This document shows positions 44,791 to 54,075 of a DNA stretch of 64,000 bases, one piece after another; position 1 is the first letter of the stretch; each line of letters opens with the position of its first letter. The translations under genes were made by a program, and so were the position numbers. Below the pieces are notes generated by a model. It ran no database searches. It was not told the origin of the DNA and saw nothing but the letters and a program-made list of their open reading frames with translations. Origin of the DNA: Corticibacter populi (GTDB lineage Bacteria; Pseudomonadota; Gammaproteobacteria; Burkholderiales; Burkholderiaceae_C); the NCBI RefSeq assembly GCF_004217315.1, contig NZ_SGWR01000003.1, forward strand, positions 496,001 through 560,000. Reading direction: 5' to 3'.

Positions 44791-46320
44791 ATGGCAGATC
44801 CCTTCGAGCTCAAGCGCTTCAACCTCGACCTGGTCTATCCGTTCAAGACCCAGTACGAGAACTACATCGGCGGCCAATGGGTGCCTCCCTCTGCTGGCCG
44901 CTACTTCGAGAACCTTTCGCCGATCACCGGCAAGCCCTTCACCAAGATCGCGCAGTCCGACGCCGAAGACGTCGAGCGCGCGCTGGATGCGGCCCATGCC
45001 GCCCAGGCCAGGTGGGGCAAGACCTCAGTGGCCGAGCGCTCCAACCTGCTGCTGAAGATCGCCGACCGCATCGAGCAGAACCTGCAGACGCTGGCGGTGG
45101 CCGAGACCATCGACAACGGCAAGCCGCTGCGCGAGACGCTGGCGGCCGATCTGCCGCTGGCGGTAGACCACTTCCGCTACTTCGCCGGCTGCATCCGCGG
45201 CGAGGAGGGCGCGCTCTCGGAGATCGACGAGAACACCGTGGCCTACCATTTCCAGGAGCCCATCGGCGTGGTCGGCCAGATCATCCCGTGGAACTTCCCG
45301 CTGCTGATGGCGGCCTGGAAACTGGCCCCGGCGCTCGCGGCAGGCTGCTCGGTGGTGATGAAGCCGGCCGAGCAGACGCCGGCTTCCATTCTGGTGCTGA
45401 TGGAGATCATCGGCGACCTGCTGCCGCCGGGCGTGGTCAACATCGTCAACGGTTTCGGCAAGGAAGCCGGCGAGGCATTGGCGACCAGCAAGCGCATCGC
45501 CAAGATCGCCTTCACCGGCTCGACGCCGGTGGGCCAGCGCATCCTGCACGCCGCTGCCGACAACCTGATCCCCTCGACGGTGGAGCTGGGCGGCAAGAGC
45601 CCCAACATCTTCTTCGCCGACGTGATGGACAAGGACGACGAGTTCCTCGACAAGGCGCTCGAAGGCCTGGCGATGTTCGCGCTCAACCAGGGCGAAATCT
45701 GCACCTGCCCGTCGCGCATCCTGGTGCAGGAGTCGATCGCCGAGCAGTTCATCGAGCGCGCCAAGGCCCGCGTGGCCAAGATCAAGACCGGCCATCCCCT
45801 GGACACCAGCACCATGGTGGGCGCGCAGGTCTCCAAGCTGCAGCTCGACAAGATCCTGAACTACATCGACATCGGCCGCCAGGAGGGCGCCACGGCACTG
45901 ATCGGCGGTGAGCGCAGCAATCTGGGCCAGGAGCTCGATGGCGGCTACTACGTCAAGCCGACCATCCTGCAGGGCAACAACAAGATGCGCATCTTCCAGG
46001 AAGAGATCTTTGGCCCCGTGGCGGCGCTGACGACCTTCAAGGACCTGGACGAGGCCATGGAAATCGCCAACGACACGGTATTCGGCCTGGGTGCCGGCGT
46101 GTGGACCCGCAACGGCACGCAGGCCTACCGGGCCGGCCGTGCCATCCAGGCGGGCCGCGTCTGGACCAACTGCTACCACGCCTACCCGGCCCACGCCGCC
46201 TTCGGTGGCTACAAGCAATCGGGCATCGGCCGTGAAACCCACAAGGTGGCGCTGCACAACTACCAGCAGACCAAGTGCCTGCTGGTGAGCTACAGCGCCA
46301 ACAAGCTGGGCTTTTTCTGA
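44791..46320 (+). CDS. Aldehyde dehydrogenase, ExaC/AcoD type
   Basis: A 509-residue NAD+-dependent aldehyde dehydrogenase, closest in pattern to ExaC/AcoD acetaldehyde dehydrogenases. Seen: [21 protein letters not shown], the coenzyme loop [24 protein letters not shown] with the general-base glutamate, the nucleophile in [13 protein letters not shown], and [21 protein letters not shown] lies eight bases before the ATG. Together with AdhP downstream it oxidises ethanol-type alcohols through the aldehyde to the acid. Confidence 0.95.
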   Translation: MADPFELKRFNLDLVYPFKTQYENYIGGQWVPPSAGRYFENLSPITGKPFTKIAQSDAEDVERALDAAHAAQARWGKTSVAERSNLLLKIADRIEQNLQTLAVAETIDNGKPLRETLAADLPLAVDHFRYFAGCIRGEEGALSEIDENTVAYHFQEPIGVVGQIIPWNFPLLMAAWKLAPALAAGCSVVMKPAEQTPASILVLMEIIGDLLPPGVVNIVNGFGKEAGEALATSKRIAKIAFTGSTPVGQRILHAAADNLIPSTVELGGKSPNIFFADVMDKDDEFLDKALEGLAMFALNQGEICTCPSRILVQESIAEQFIERAKARVAKIKTGHPLDTSTMVGAQVSKLQLDKILNYIDIGRQEGATALIGGERSNLGQELDGGYYVKPTILQGNNKMRIFQEEIFGPVAALTTFKDLDEAMEIANDTVFGLGAGVWTRNGTQAYRAGRAIQAGRVWTNCYHAYPAHAAFGGYKQSGIGRETHKVALHNYQQTKCLLVSYSANKLGFF

Positions 46321-46532
46321 GCTGCCGCTCCGTGCGGCCAATCCAGCTGCACGGAGCACACCTGGCGCTTGGGCGGCGCGGGGCCGGGCCGGCGGGTGTG
46401 TCCCGATGGCCAGCGCCGCTTTTCCGGCACCCATCGCCGGCAGGGGCCGCGATGGCACCCGCGCCGGCGGGTGGGGCCTGGCAGGATGCCGGAGCCCGTG
46501 CGTTTCTTTTTCATGCAACCAGGAGACCGTCA
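46321..46532. other. 212-bp gap with two stem-loops between the aldehyde and alcohol dehydrogenase genes
   Basis: No gene is seen. CTCCGTGC (46328-46335) pairs with GCACGGAG (46349-46356), and CACCCGC-GCCG-GCGGGTG forms a second stem (46456-46473). Neither has a T-tract, so they look more like mRNA-processing or stability elements than full terminators. Confidence 0.4.
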
Positions 46533-47573
46533 ATGAGCAAGACCATGAAAGCCGCCGTGGTGCGGGAGTTCGGCAAACCGCTGCAGATCGAGGAAGTGCC
46601 GGTGCCAACGCCTTCGGATGATCAGGTGCTGGTCAAGATCGCCGCCTCCGGCGTGTGCCACACCGACTTGCACGCCGCCGATGGCGACTGGCCCGTCAAG
46701 CCCAATCCACCCTTCATTCCCGGCCACGAGGGCGTGGGCCATGTGGCGGCGGTGGGCAAGAACGTCAAGCATGTGAAGGAGGGCGATCGCGTCGGCGTGC
46801 CCTGGCTGCACACCGCCTGCGGTTATTGCGTGCACTGCCTGGGTGGCTGGGAAACGCTGTGCGAAAAGCAGGAGAACACCGGCTACTCGGTCAACGGCGG
46901 CTTTGCCGACTATGCGCTGGCCGACCCCAGTTACGTGGGGCACATTCCCAAGGGGCTGGATTTCATCGAGGTCGCGCCCATTCTTTGTGCGGGCGTGACG
47001 GTCTACAAGGGCCTGAAGGTGCTGGGCTGCAAGCCGGGCGACTGGGTGGCCATTTCGGGCATTGGCGGTCTGGGTCACCTGGCGGTGCAGTACGCCAAGG
47101 CCATGGGCTTCAACGTGGCGGCGATCGACGTGGACGACAAGAAGCTGGACCTGGCGCGCGCGCTGGGTGCCAGCATCGTGGTCAATGCGCGGCACACCGA
47201 TCCGGCCGAGCATCTGCAGAAAGAGGTCGATGGCGTGCACGGCATCCTGGTGACGGCCGTCTCGCCCAAGGCCTTCGAGCAGGCGCTGGGCACGGTGCGG
47301 CGCGGCGGCACGGTCTCGCTCAATGGCCTGCCGCCGGGCGACTTCCCGCTGCCGATCTTCTCGATGGTGCTCAAGGGCATCACGGTGCGCGGCTCCATCG
47401 TCGGCACGCGGCTGGACCTGCAGGAGTCGCTGGAATTCGCGGCCCAGGGCAAGGTCAAGGCCACCGTCAAGGCCGAGAGGATCGAGGACATCAACGACAT
47501 CTTCGCGCGCATGCACAAGGGCCAGATCGAAGGGCGCATCGTGCTGGACATCGCCGCGGGTGCGATGGCCTGA
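46533..47573 (+). CDS. adhP: Zinc-dependent alcohol dehydrogenase AdhP
   Basis: A 346-residue medium-chain Zn/NAD(P) alcohol dehydrogenase. The catalytic zinc ligand region [28 protein letters not shown], and the structural zinc cysteines in [15 protein letters not shown] are all present; the Rossmann motif is [17 protein letters not shown]. This pattern is AdhP/AdhA of proteobacteria. CAGGAGA precedes the ATG. It follows the aldehyde dehydrogenase and probably shares its sigma-54 control. Confidence 0.94.
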   Translation: MSKTMKAAVVREFGKPLQIEEVPVPTPSDDQVLVKIAASGVCHTDLHAADGDWPVKPNPPFIPGHEGVGHVAAVGKNVKHVKEGDRVGVPWLHTACGYCVHCLGGWETLCEKQENTGYSVNGGFADYALADPSYVGHIPKGLDFIEVAPILCAGVTVYKGLKVLGCKPGDWVAISGIGGLGHLAVQYAKAMGFNVAAIDVDDKKLDLARALGASIVVNARHTDPAEHLQKEVDGVHGILVTAVSPKAFEQALGTVRRGGTVSLNGLPPGDFPLPIFSMVLKGITVRGSIVGTRLDLQESLEFAAQGKVKATVKAERIEDINDIFARMHKGQIEGRIVLDIAAGAMA

Positions 47574-47595
47574 CGCTGCCTTGCTTCGCTTCCCG

Positions 47596-47611
47596 GGCCG
47601 CCATGGCGGCC
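47596..47611. terminator. GC-rich palindrome between convergent genes
   Basis: GGCCGCCATGGCGGCC is a perfect 16-base palindrome between the convergent adhP (+) and sensor kinase (-) genes. It can form a hairpin on either strand, but there is no T-tract, so a terminator role is uncertain. Confidence 0.3.
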
Positions 47612-47631
47612 TGTGGATGTGTCGACTCGGC

Positions 47632-49701
47632 CTAGGTCCACCCTGACTGGGCGGGGGGCTGCGATGGGACGGCGCCCGCAGGCGATTCCAGCAGGATGCT
47701 GACATGGACATGGCAGCCCTCGCCGGGGGCGGTATCGATGCAAAAGGCGCCGCCCAGTTCCCGCACGCGCTGGCGCATGCCGGCCAGGCCCATGCCACGA
47801 GCCCTTCCATCAGTGGTCATTTCTTCCGAGGTCATCCTGCCCAAGGCCATGCCCGCACCATTGTCGCGCACATGCAGGTGCAACTGGCCGGCCCGCTGAA
47901 TCAACTGGATCTGCACGATGGTGGCGGCGCTGTGCTTGATCACGTTGGTCAGGGCTTCCTGCAGCAGCCGCAGGATCGGCAGGGCCTTTTCCGGCTTCAG
48001 GCACAGCGCCTCGAGGCCCTCGGTGCGCCATTGTGAACGGATCTGCGCATTCTCCAGCGCGCGCTGCAGCCGCAGCCGGGTGTTGGCAAAGAGCGCCATG
48101 AAGTCATGCGGATCGGTGATGGTGCCGGTCTCCAGAATCAGCCGCAGTTCGTTGTGGATCTGCTGGAACACGTCCACCACCTCGTCGGCGCGCACGGCGG
48201 CGCTCGGCCAGGTGCTCCAGCGCGCGATCGAGCCGGTGAGGGTACTGCCCAGGCCGTCATGCAGGTCGCGGACCATGCGCCCGCGCTCTTCCAGGCGGGC
48301 CTTCTGGATCTCCAGCTCGCGGTTTTGCAGCATGGCCTGGCGCAGGCGCTCCTCGGCCTCCTCGATCTGGGTCTGCAACTCTTGCTTGTAATGGTGCTCG
48401 CGCTCGAGCGAGCGGGCCAGGCGCTGCGCCAGCACGAAACCGATGCCCATCAGCATCATGGTCGAGAGCAGCAGCGTGAAGTAGCGCGGCGAGTGCAGCC
48501 AGCCCTGCATGGCTGCCACCTCGTGGATGACGGTCAGCCCGACGAGCGAGACGGCGCTGGAGAGGATCACGCTCTCGGCCGTGCGGGTGTGCCAGGCGAA
48601 GGCCAGCCATTGCAGCATCGAGAGCACGCCCATGAGCATGCATACCAGCAACGCGGCAAGCTGGATGTCGTCCTGCCAGCGCGTGTCGCTGGGCACGCCC
48701 AGCAGCAGTGCCATCAGCGTGCCCAGGCCCGCCCACAGCGCCATGCTCTTGCGCAGGCTGCTGCGGCGCAGCAGTGTCCAGCTGAACATCCACAGCGCGC
48801 CGATGAAGACCAGCAGCGTGGCAATCAGAAAGCCGTGGAAGGCACGGGTGCTGCCGAACCAGCCAGGGGCTGCGGCAATGTAGTTGTAGCCATAGCCGAC
48901 CCAGCCCAGCAGCATCAGGCTGTACCAGCCGTAGTAGGCATGCAGCGGCCAGTTGAACCAGATGACCGTGAAGATCACGCACAGTGCCAGCAGCATGCCC
49001 AGGCTGAATTGCTGCAACTGCTGGCGCTTCCATTCGGTGAGCTGGTAGAGGCGCAGCACGTCCAGCGCATCGCCCACGTATACCGTACCGAGGCCGCCGC
49101 CGTGACGAGCATAGCCGGTCACGCCGATGAGCAGGTGGTGCTGCTGGCCGGCGGAAGTCTTGAGGCGCCAGTAGGACGGGTGGTTCCATGAACGCGAGAG
49201 CGGCTCCTCCAGCGAGAGGTCGCGCCCGATCAGCTGCGAATCCCAGAAGACCTCGTGCGCCATGGAGGCCGAGGAGACCATCAGCGCCAGGTCGTCGCCG
49301 CTCCAGTTCTGTGGAATCTGGATGCTGATGCCATACCAGGCGTGGCCCTCATGGCCGGGCCAGTCCCGCCGCCAGGCATGGGGCAGCTCGACGTTCTGCC
49401 AGTCCAGGGCCTGCCAGCTTGGCCCGACCTGTCCGGAAGGGGCGCCAAAGCCCTGGCTGTCCGGCAAGGCCAGCACACGTGTGACGGGCACCAGTTTCGA
49501 GTTCGCGATCAGGTGGCGCTCGTACCAGGTGCTGCCGAGCACGATGGCCGCGACCGTCAGCAGCAGCAAAATGGCCAGCGCCGTGACCTTGCCCGGGCGG
49601 GCCCGGCCACCGCGGCCGTTCGGGTAGGCATGGCCCAGCATCCAGAAGCTGTGCGGAAACCGCGATGGTGCGCTGAGCGGCTGATTCGGCATGGGCGGCA
49701 T
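47632..49701 (-). CDS. Membrane sensor histidine kinase (7TM-type input, HisKA_3)
   Basis: A 689-residue NarX/DegS-class kinase. Residues 38-58 form a membrane span; 60-220 an extracytoplasmic, jelly-roll-like domain (VELPHAWRRDWPGHEGHAWYG...HLLIGVTGYARHG); 230-425 seven or so membrane helices, the 7TMR-DISM arrangement; then a coiled coil and the HisKA_3 dimerisation helix with the phospho-acceptor H481 in VRDLHDGLGSTL. The ATPase domain has LQEALTNVIKHS, DNGAGM and GMGLAGMRQRV. It lies 15 bp after the response regulator gene and surely partners with it. The signal is unknown, possibly an envelope or carbohydrate cue. Confidence 0.93.
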   Translation of the reverse strand: MPPMPNQPLSAPSRFPHSFWMLGHAYPNGRGGRARPGKVTALAILLLLTVAAIVLGSTWYERHLIANSKLVPVTRVLALPDSQGFGAPSGQVGPSWQALDWQNVELPHAWRRDWPGHEGHAWYGISIQIPQNWSGDDLALMVSSASMAHEVFWDSQLIGRDLSLEEPLSRSWNHPSYWRLKTSAGQQHHLLIGVTGYARHGGGLGTVYVGDALDVLRLYQLTEWKRQQLQQFSLGMLLALCVIFTVIWFNWPLHAYYGWYSLMLLGWVGYGYNYIAAAPGWFGSTRAFHGFLIATLLVFIGALWMFSWTLLRRSSLRKSMALWAGLGTLMALLLGVPSDTRWQDDIQLAALLVCMLMGVLSMLQWLAFAWHTRTAESVILSSAVSLVGLTVIHEVAAMQGWLHSPRYFTLLLSTMMLMGIGFVLAQRLARSLEREHHYKQELQTQIEEAEERLRQAMLQNRELEIQKARLEERGRMVRDLHDGLGSTLTGSIARWSTWPSAAVRADEVVDVFQQIHNELRLILETGTITDPHDFMALFANTRLRLQRALENAQIRSQWRTEGLEALCLKPEKALPILRLLQEALTNVIKHSAATIVQIQLIQRAGQLHLHVRDNGAGMALGRMTSEEMTTDGRARGMGLAGMRQRVRELGGAFCIDTAPGEGCHVHVSILLESPAGAVPSQPPAQSGWT

Positions 49702-49716
49702 GGCGTGCCGGCTCTG

Positions 49717-50610
49717 TCAGACCAGGCCGTGGAGCATGGCGTGGCGAATCGCCTTGGTCTTGCTGTTGACCTGCAGCTTGCGGTAGATGTTCTTGATGTG
49801 GGTGTTGACCGTCAGCGTCGAGATGGCCAAGGCCTGGGCGATTTCCGCGTACGAGAGGCCTTCGGCAATGCGGCGCAGGATTTCCTGCTCGCGGCCGGAG
49901 AGCGTCTGTTCCGCGGCCTGCGGTTGCGGTGCGTGGGCCGGTTGCCTGATGGCCTGTCCCGCCGGCCACATGGGTGGCATGGAAGGAATGGGGGACATGG
50001 GCGACACCGGCCGTTCGGTCGCGCTGGCGACTGGCGCAGTGGCTTGCGCCGAGGCTGCCTGGGCCCCCATGTGCTTGATGATGCGCCGTGCCAGATTGGG
50101 CGAGATGGCCGCGCCACCATGCGCGACCTGCAGCACGGCCTCGGTGAAGTTGCCGATCCAGCCGTTCTTGACCAGATAGCCGGTGGCGCCAAGCTCGAAT
50201 GCATGGAAGGCGTGTTCCAGATCCTCCATGACGGAGATGATCACGACCTCGCTGATGGGACGCACCGACTTGCTCAGCGCCAGCAGCTCGAAGCCGGAGC
50301 CATCGCCAAGATTGAGATCGACCAGCAGGATGTCGTAGCTGGTCCTGCGGATCAGCGCTGCGCCCCGCGCGTGGCTGTCGGCCTCGCCCACCACCATGAC
50401 GTCAGGGTGCCGCTCGAACTCGGCGAGGATGGCCTGACGCACCCAGGCATCGTCATCGACGACGAGAATCCGTGTCGCGCGGGCTTGCGGGGATGCCTGC
50501 GATGCCGCGGGCGGATCGAATATCGATGAACGCGCGAATTGTGATGGAGTGAAACAGCTGTTGCCCTGATGCTTGTTACATAAGAGAGCCTCTTCGCGCC
50601 TGATCGTCAT
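49717..50610 (-). CDS. NarL/LuxR-family response regulator
   Basis: A 297-residue two-domain regulator. The receiver domain has the acidic pocket VVDDD (52-54), the phospho-acceptor aspartate D98 in ILLVDLNLGDGSG and K148; a Met/Pro-rich linker (about 190-225) leads to a LuxR-type helix-turn-helix (LSGREQEILRRIAEGLSYAE, IAQALAISTLTVNTHIKNIY). An extra 45 residues precede the receiver. GAGGAGAATTCC before the ATG at 50610 supports this start over an ATG 57 bp upstream. It is divergent from the repeat-protein/CsgG-like genes, as CsgD is from csgBAC in enterobacteria. Confidence 0.92.
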   Translation of the reverse strand: MTIRREEALLCNKHQGNSCFTPSQFARSSIFDPPAASQASPQARATRILVVDDDAWVRQAILAEFERHPDVMVVGEADSHARGAALIRRTSYDILLVDLNLGDGSGFELLALSKSVRPISEVVIISVMEDLEHAFHAFELGATGYLVKNGWIGNFTEAVLQVAHGGAAISPNLARRIIKHMGAQAASAQATAPVASATERPVSPMSPIPSMPPMWPAGQAIRQPAHAPQPQAAEQTLSGREQEILRRIAEGLSYAEIAQALAISTLTVNTHIKNIYRKLQVNSKTKAIRHAMLHGLV

Positions 50611-50885
50611 GGAATTCTCCTCTGTCACCTTGGCCTGTGTGTTTTTATGCAGATGGGGAAAAGCCATTCCCGAAAGATTTTTTCTTCAGGAGAATCAGCA
50701 CAAACCCTTGGCATGTCTGGCAGCGCATGCCTGATTAACTTATTATTGACACTCTTCCCTGCGAACGGCGATGGGCTGTGGCGCATGGCATTGCAGTGGA
50801 GGACGGCCATTTTGCGGAATGTTAAGGAGTTACAGGCGGGTAGTTCTTTAAATTTCAAAGAGTTACATTGATCACGAATGGCAAC

Positions 50886-50901
50886 TACCTGAATATAGGT
50901 A
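50886..50901. promoter_or_regulatory. NarL-type 7-2-7 palindrome, site 1
   Basis: TACCTGAATATAGGTA has the TACC-N8-GGTA layout. Its right half matches the NarL heptamer AKRRGTA exactly, and the left half matches TACYY. It is a good candidate target of the adjacent NarL-type regulator. Confidence 0.5.
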
Positions 50902-50985
50902 ATGGCTTTCTGTCATGGCACAGCGCGCAAGTGATTCATTCCATTGGATGAATGCATTCAAGGTATCTTTCCAGGCCAATTTGAA

Positions 50986-51001
50986 TACCCTTTTCAAGGT
51001 A
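50986..51001. promoter_or_regulatory. NarL-type 7-2-7 palindrome, site 2
   Basis: TACCCTTTTCAAGGTA, embedded in GAATACC-N8-GGTATTC, has the same TACC-N8-GGTA layout as site 1 and lies exactly 100 bp downstream of it. Its centre is about 22 bp upstream of the putative -35 element at 51015, a normal activator position. The half-site AAGGTAT also occurs alone at 50960-50966. Confidence 0.55.
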
Positions 51002-51014
51002 TTCCGAATGGGGA

Positions 51015-51043
51015 TTCACGCGATGGGGGTTCGTTCCGATACT
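51015..51043 (+). promoter_or_regulatory. Putative sigma-70 promoter of the repeat-protein gene
   Basis: TTCACG (51015-51020), a 17-bp spacer and GATACT (51038-51043) resemble a sigma-70 promoter with a weak -35 element, as expected for an activated gene. Transcription would start near 51050, giving a leader of about 100 bases. Confidence 0.4.
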
Positions 51044-51149
51044 GCCCAACAGACAAGGGCTGATCAGGCTTGCGGCCCTGTCCACCGGGCGGACGTGTCG
51101 CAACGACGCCATGCCGGTCCAACCCATCGAGAGCCATTTGGAGATCATC

Positions 51150-51614
51150 ATGAAAAAGGTATTGCTTGCTACTGCTGTCTTCGCAACGGGCCTGGCATTC
51201 GCCGGCGGGCCTTCGTCGTCCGGCAGTGAAATCGTGATCAACGGCCTGTCCATCCAGGCGACCTCGGCCATCTGGGCCACGGTGTCCAACAAGGCCGAGG
51301 ACGAAGGCTATGCGCTGCAGAACATCGCCTCCAATGCCGGCGAGGTGACGATCAATGGCGCCTCCGTGCAGATCGGCGCGTTGCGTGACACCACCGTGTC
51401 CAACTACGCGGATGACGAGGCCTATGCCGTGCAGAGCCTGGCCAGCAATCTGGGCGAGGTGACGGTCAATGGCGCTTCGCTGCAGATCGTTGCGGCCACC
51501 AACTCGGGCTTCTACAACAAGGCCACCGACAACAGCAAGGCCGTGCAGAACGTCTCCAGCAACAACGCCTGCGTGCAGTGCGTGCCCAGCGGCAAGGGCG
51601 GCGGCAAGTACTGA
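51150..51614 (+). CDS. Secreted three-repeat Asn/Gln-rich protein, candidate amyloid fibre subunit
   Basis: A 154-residue exported protein. The signal peptide MKKVLLATAVFATGLAFAGG cleaves near residue 18. The mature protein is three imperfect repeats of 38-39 residues (25-63, 64-101, 102-139), each with the pattern G-E-V-T-I/V-N-G-A-S-V/L-Q-I, later A-V/L-Q-N/S-L/I-A-S-N. Regular Asn, Gln, Ser and alternating small/hydrophobic residues resemble the beta-strand repeats of curli (CsgA) and HfaA-type subunits, though the sequence is not CsgA. A CVQC motif (141-144) and a Gly/Lys tail follow. GGAG precedes the ATG. A CsgG-like lipoprotein is encoded downstream. The role is inferred. Confidence 0.75.
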   Translation: MKKVLLATAVFATGLAFAGGPSSSGSEIVINGLSIQATSAIWATVSNKAEDEGYALQNIASNAGEVTINGASVQIGALRDTTVSNYADDEAYAVQSLASNLGEVTVNGASLQIVAATNSGFYNKATDNSKAVQNVSSNNACVQCVPSGKGGGKY

Positions 51615-51725
51615 CGCGGCTGCCTGAGAGCTTGCCGTCGATCGCCAGCGCGAGGCCTTTTGCCCGCGCTGGCGATCGGTTCATTCCATTCGGTCGGCCG
51701 GGCTGAACCGGCAACGGAGGCGCAT

Positions 51726-52154
51726 ATGTCGCATATGCCATATCTGTTCTTTCTGCGCATGGGCGGCGTGGGTGCCCTCTCCGCATGGCTGGCATCGCTT
51801 GCCTGGGCGCAGCCGATACCGGGCGAGGATCCACTGGTCATCCAGTCGCCACTGCAATATCAGCAGTTTCCGGGTTACGGCGGCGCCGCATCCGGCGGGC
51901 TCGACCCGTCCAGCGACCTGCCTGCGTGGATGCGCGCGCGCGTCTCGCGCTTCGAGGCGCAGGCGTATGGCATTCACTCCAGCGTCTATACCGACAACGA
52001 CGTGGTGACGACGGCAGCCACCCAGGGCTTGCGCAAGGTGTGCGTCCAGGAGGTCGCATCGAACACCACCGCGTCGGGCAGCATGGTCACGCCCGCCAAT
52101 GGCCGCGATCAGATCGTGGTGCTGCGTGGTGATCTGGTGAATGTCTGTCGATAG
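51726..52154 (+). CDS. Small secreted two-cysteine protein of the putative fibre operon
   Basis: A 142-residue protein I do not recognise. A signal peptide (LRMGGVGALSAWLASLAWA) ends near residue 28. The mature chain is Gln/Pro/Tyr-rich at first (SPLQYQQFPGYGG), and its C-terminal part has two cysteines (KVCVQEVASNTTASGS and IVVLRGDLVNVCR) likely to form one disulfide. GGAGG lies five bases before the ATG. By position it may be an accessory factor such as a chaperone or nucleator, comparable in role to CsgE, CsgF or HfaD, but no sequence similarity is claimed. Confidence 0.7.
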   Translation: MSHMPYLFFLRMGGVGALSAWLASLAWAQPIPGEDPLVIQSPLQYQQFPGYGGAASGGLDPSSDLPAWMRARVSRFEAQAYGIHSSVYTDNDVVTTAATQGLRKVCVQEVASNTTASGSMVTPANGRDQIVVLRGDLVNVCR

Positions 52155-52288
52155 CGGGATGACATGGCGGATGCCGGCCGGCGCGCATGCCGGCCTGTTC
52201 TGACGCGCTGGAGCAGGGCGCGCAGAGTGTCCGATCCATGCCAGGTCAATGGCAAGCGATGCCGGCAATGGCTCAAGAGGGGGGCAAG

Positions 52289-53992
52289 ATGCAGCACACC
52301 AACAGGCAATCCGCGCGGGCATCCATGCTGGGCGTGGTCATCACAGTGGCGAGCTGGCTGGGCGGCTGCGCCACGCCGCTGGACGCCCGCAAGGACCGGG
52401 AGTTCCAGTCCAACGCGCATGTGCACAACCGGCCCACGCACCGGCCAGTGCGCTCCTTCACCAGCTTCTCGGATTCGCTCACCTGCATGGACCACATGCT
52501 GCGCGCGGCCGACATGCCCACCACGCTGATCACCAGCAAGTACATCCCCGATTACTCGGGGCGCGTCTCGGTGGCCACCAAGGACATGATCATCACCGCG
52601 CTCTCGCAGATGTCGCGCGTGAGCAATGCCTTCCGCTACGTCGACTTCGAGGTGGAGCTGACGCGCCAGGACACGGTGCAGAACCTCACCACCATCCTGC
52701 TCAACAACAACCAGCTGCGCCTGCAGCGCCCGGCGCTGTATCTCTCGGGCGCGATCGCCTTCGTGGACCAGAACGTCATCAACAACCGCTGGGACATGGG
52801 CACTTCCGCCTCGCGGCTGGAGACGGGCTACAGCGCCAACCGCAACGCTACGCTGCTGGGCCTGGAGATGCACCTGGGCGATTTCCGCACCCGCACCTTC
52901 ATCCCCGGTCTCGATTCCTCCAACGAGATCATCATCGCCAATGGAGGCCAGGGCCTCGATCTGGCCGGCCGCATCAGCGACTATGGCGTGCATTTCAACG
53001 TCGGGCGCGATTACACGCAGGGCGTCGGCATTGCCACCCGCACGCTGGTGGAGCTGGCCATGATCGAGCTGCTGGGCAAATGGGCCCGGCTGCCCTACTG
53101 GCAGTGTCTGACGCTGGACCAGGCGCACCCGGACTTCCAGCGCCAGTTGCGCGACTGGTACAACGCCGGCAATGCCAGCCAGCACCGCAGCCTGGTGCAG
53201 CGTTCGCTGGCCAGCCAGGGCTATCTGCCCGCCGATGTGCCGCTGCGCGAGAGCGACAGCCAGGAACTGCGCCTGGCCGTGGCGCGCTTCCAAGCCGACC
53301 ATGGCATGGTGGTCACCGGCCGGGTCGACTTCACCACCTACGAGCGCGCCCTGCGCCAGTTCGTCGAGATCGACGAGGAAGGGCGCTTTACCCGCATCGG
53401 CTGGGAGACGGGCGGCAGGGCCACGGGCTGGCCGCCGCAGACGCAGCACCTGGCCATCGACCTGCAGGTGGAGAACCCCGTCATCGACCGCACCCGCTTC
53501 GAGAGCGGCACGCCGATCTACCTCTCGTCCTCGCTCAGCCGCAGCGCCCACCTCTACTGCTTCATGTCCAATGGCCACGGTCAGGTGATTCGCCTGCTGC
53601 CCAATGCCGCCATGCCGCATGCGCTGCTCTCGGCCAACCAGACCGTGCGCATTCCCGACTGGATGTCGCCCAACCCCGGCTTCCTGCTCGATGCCGGCCA
53701 GCCCGGCACCGAAACCGTGGGTTGTTTTGCCAGCACGCGCGACATGGCCGGGCTGCTGCCGGGGCTGACCGAGCCGCCCGCGCTGTCCTTGCTGGGCGGT
53801 GTGCAGGGCATCGATGGTGTGCAGCAGGCCTTTACGCAGGCACTGGGCGAGGGTGAGTTCGCCAGCCAGCGGGTGCAGTGGCAGGTGCTGCCAGCAGGCC
53901 CTGCCATGCAGGCTGCGCCGGCACCTGCTGCACCCTCCGTGGCACCACCCGCGGCGCCATCGTCACCGCCCGCAAGTGGCGGCGCGCGCTGA
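52289..53992 (+). CDS. CsgG/HfaB-like outer-membrane lipoprotein with peptidoglycan-binding and DUF4384-like domains
   Basis: A 567-residue lipoprotein. The lipobox LGGC places the acylated cysteine at residue 27. Residues about 55-275 resemble CsgG/HfaB: VATKDMIITALSQMSRVSNAFRYVDFE, ALYLSGAIAFVDQNVINNRW, LGLEMHLGDFRTRTFIPGLD, and TRTLVELAMIELLGKW. Residues 297-360 form a peptidoglycan-binding-type helix bundle (LVQRSLASQGYLPADVPL, AVARFQADHGMVVTGRVDFTTYERAL). Residues about 405-495 look like DUF4384 (GTPIYLSSSLSRSAHLYCFMSNGHGQVIRLLPN, in parts). A Pro/Ala tail ends the chain. GAGGGGGG before the ATG supports the start. A secretion pore for the repeat protein is the likely role. Confidence 0.75.
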   Translation: MQHTNRQSARASMLGVVITVASWLGGCATPLDARKDREFQSNAHVHNRPTHRPVRSFTSFSDSLTCMDHMLRAADMPTTLITSKYIPDYSGRVSVATKDMIITALSQMSRVSNAFRYVDFEVELTRQDTVQNLTTILLNNNQLRLQRPALYLSGAIAFVDQNVINNRWDMGTSASRLETGYSANRNATLLGLEMHLGDFRTRTFIPGLDSSNEIIIANGGQGLDLAGRISDYGVHFNVGRDYTQGVGIATRTLVELAMIELLGKWARLPYWQCLTLDQAHPDFQRQLRDWYNAGNASQHRSLVQRSLASQGYLPADVPLRESDSQELRLAVARFQADHGMVVTGRVDFTTYERALRQFVEIDEEGRFTRIGWETGGRATGWPPQTQHLAIDLQVENPVIDRTRFESGTPIYLSSSLSRSAHLYCFMSNGHGQVIRLLPNAAMPHALLSANQTVRIPDWMSPNPGFLLDAGQPGTETVGCFASTRDMAGLLPGLTEPPALSLLGGVQGIDGVQQAFTQALGEGEFASQRVQWQVLPAGPAMQAAPAPAAPSVAPPAAPSSPPASGGAR

Positions 53993-54075
53993 CAGGCGTC
54001 CGACCTGCCGCTTGTAAAGGCTGGAGCGCCGGCCGGGGCCGGCCCAACGATCACGGGAACGGGAAGGAGTCTGCT

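Larger units (their letters stand above)
50611..51149. promoter_or_regulatory. 539-bp regulatory region of the putative fibre operon
   Basis: A long gap, clearly AT-richer than its flanks (notably 50700-50900), between the divergent regulator and the repeat-protein gene. It holds two TACC-N8-GGTA palindromes, a direct repeat TTCAAGGTAT (50957-50966 and 50993-51002) and a plausible promoter at 51015-51043. No protein-coding gene is evident; a small RNA cannot be excluded. Confidence 0.6.

Noticed and set aside
51150-51614. Considered as CsgA or FapC proper
   Set aside because: Repeat length (38-39) and sequence do not match the 22-23-residue curli repeat or Fap repeats; only a general amyloid-like resemblance is claimed.
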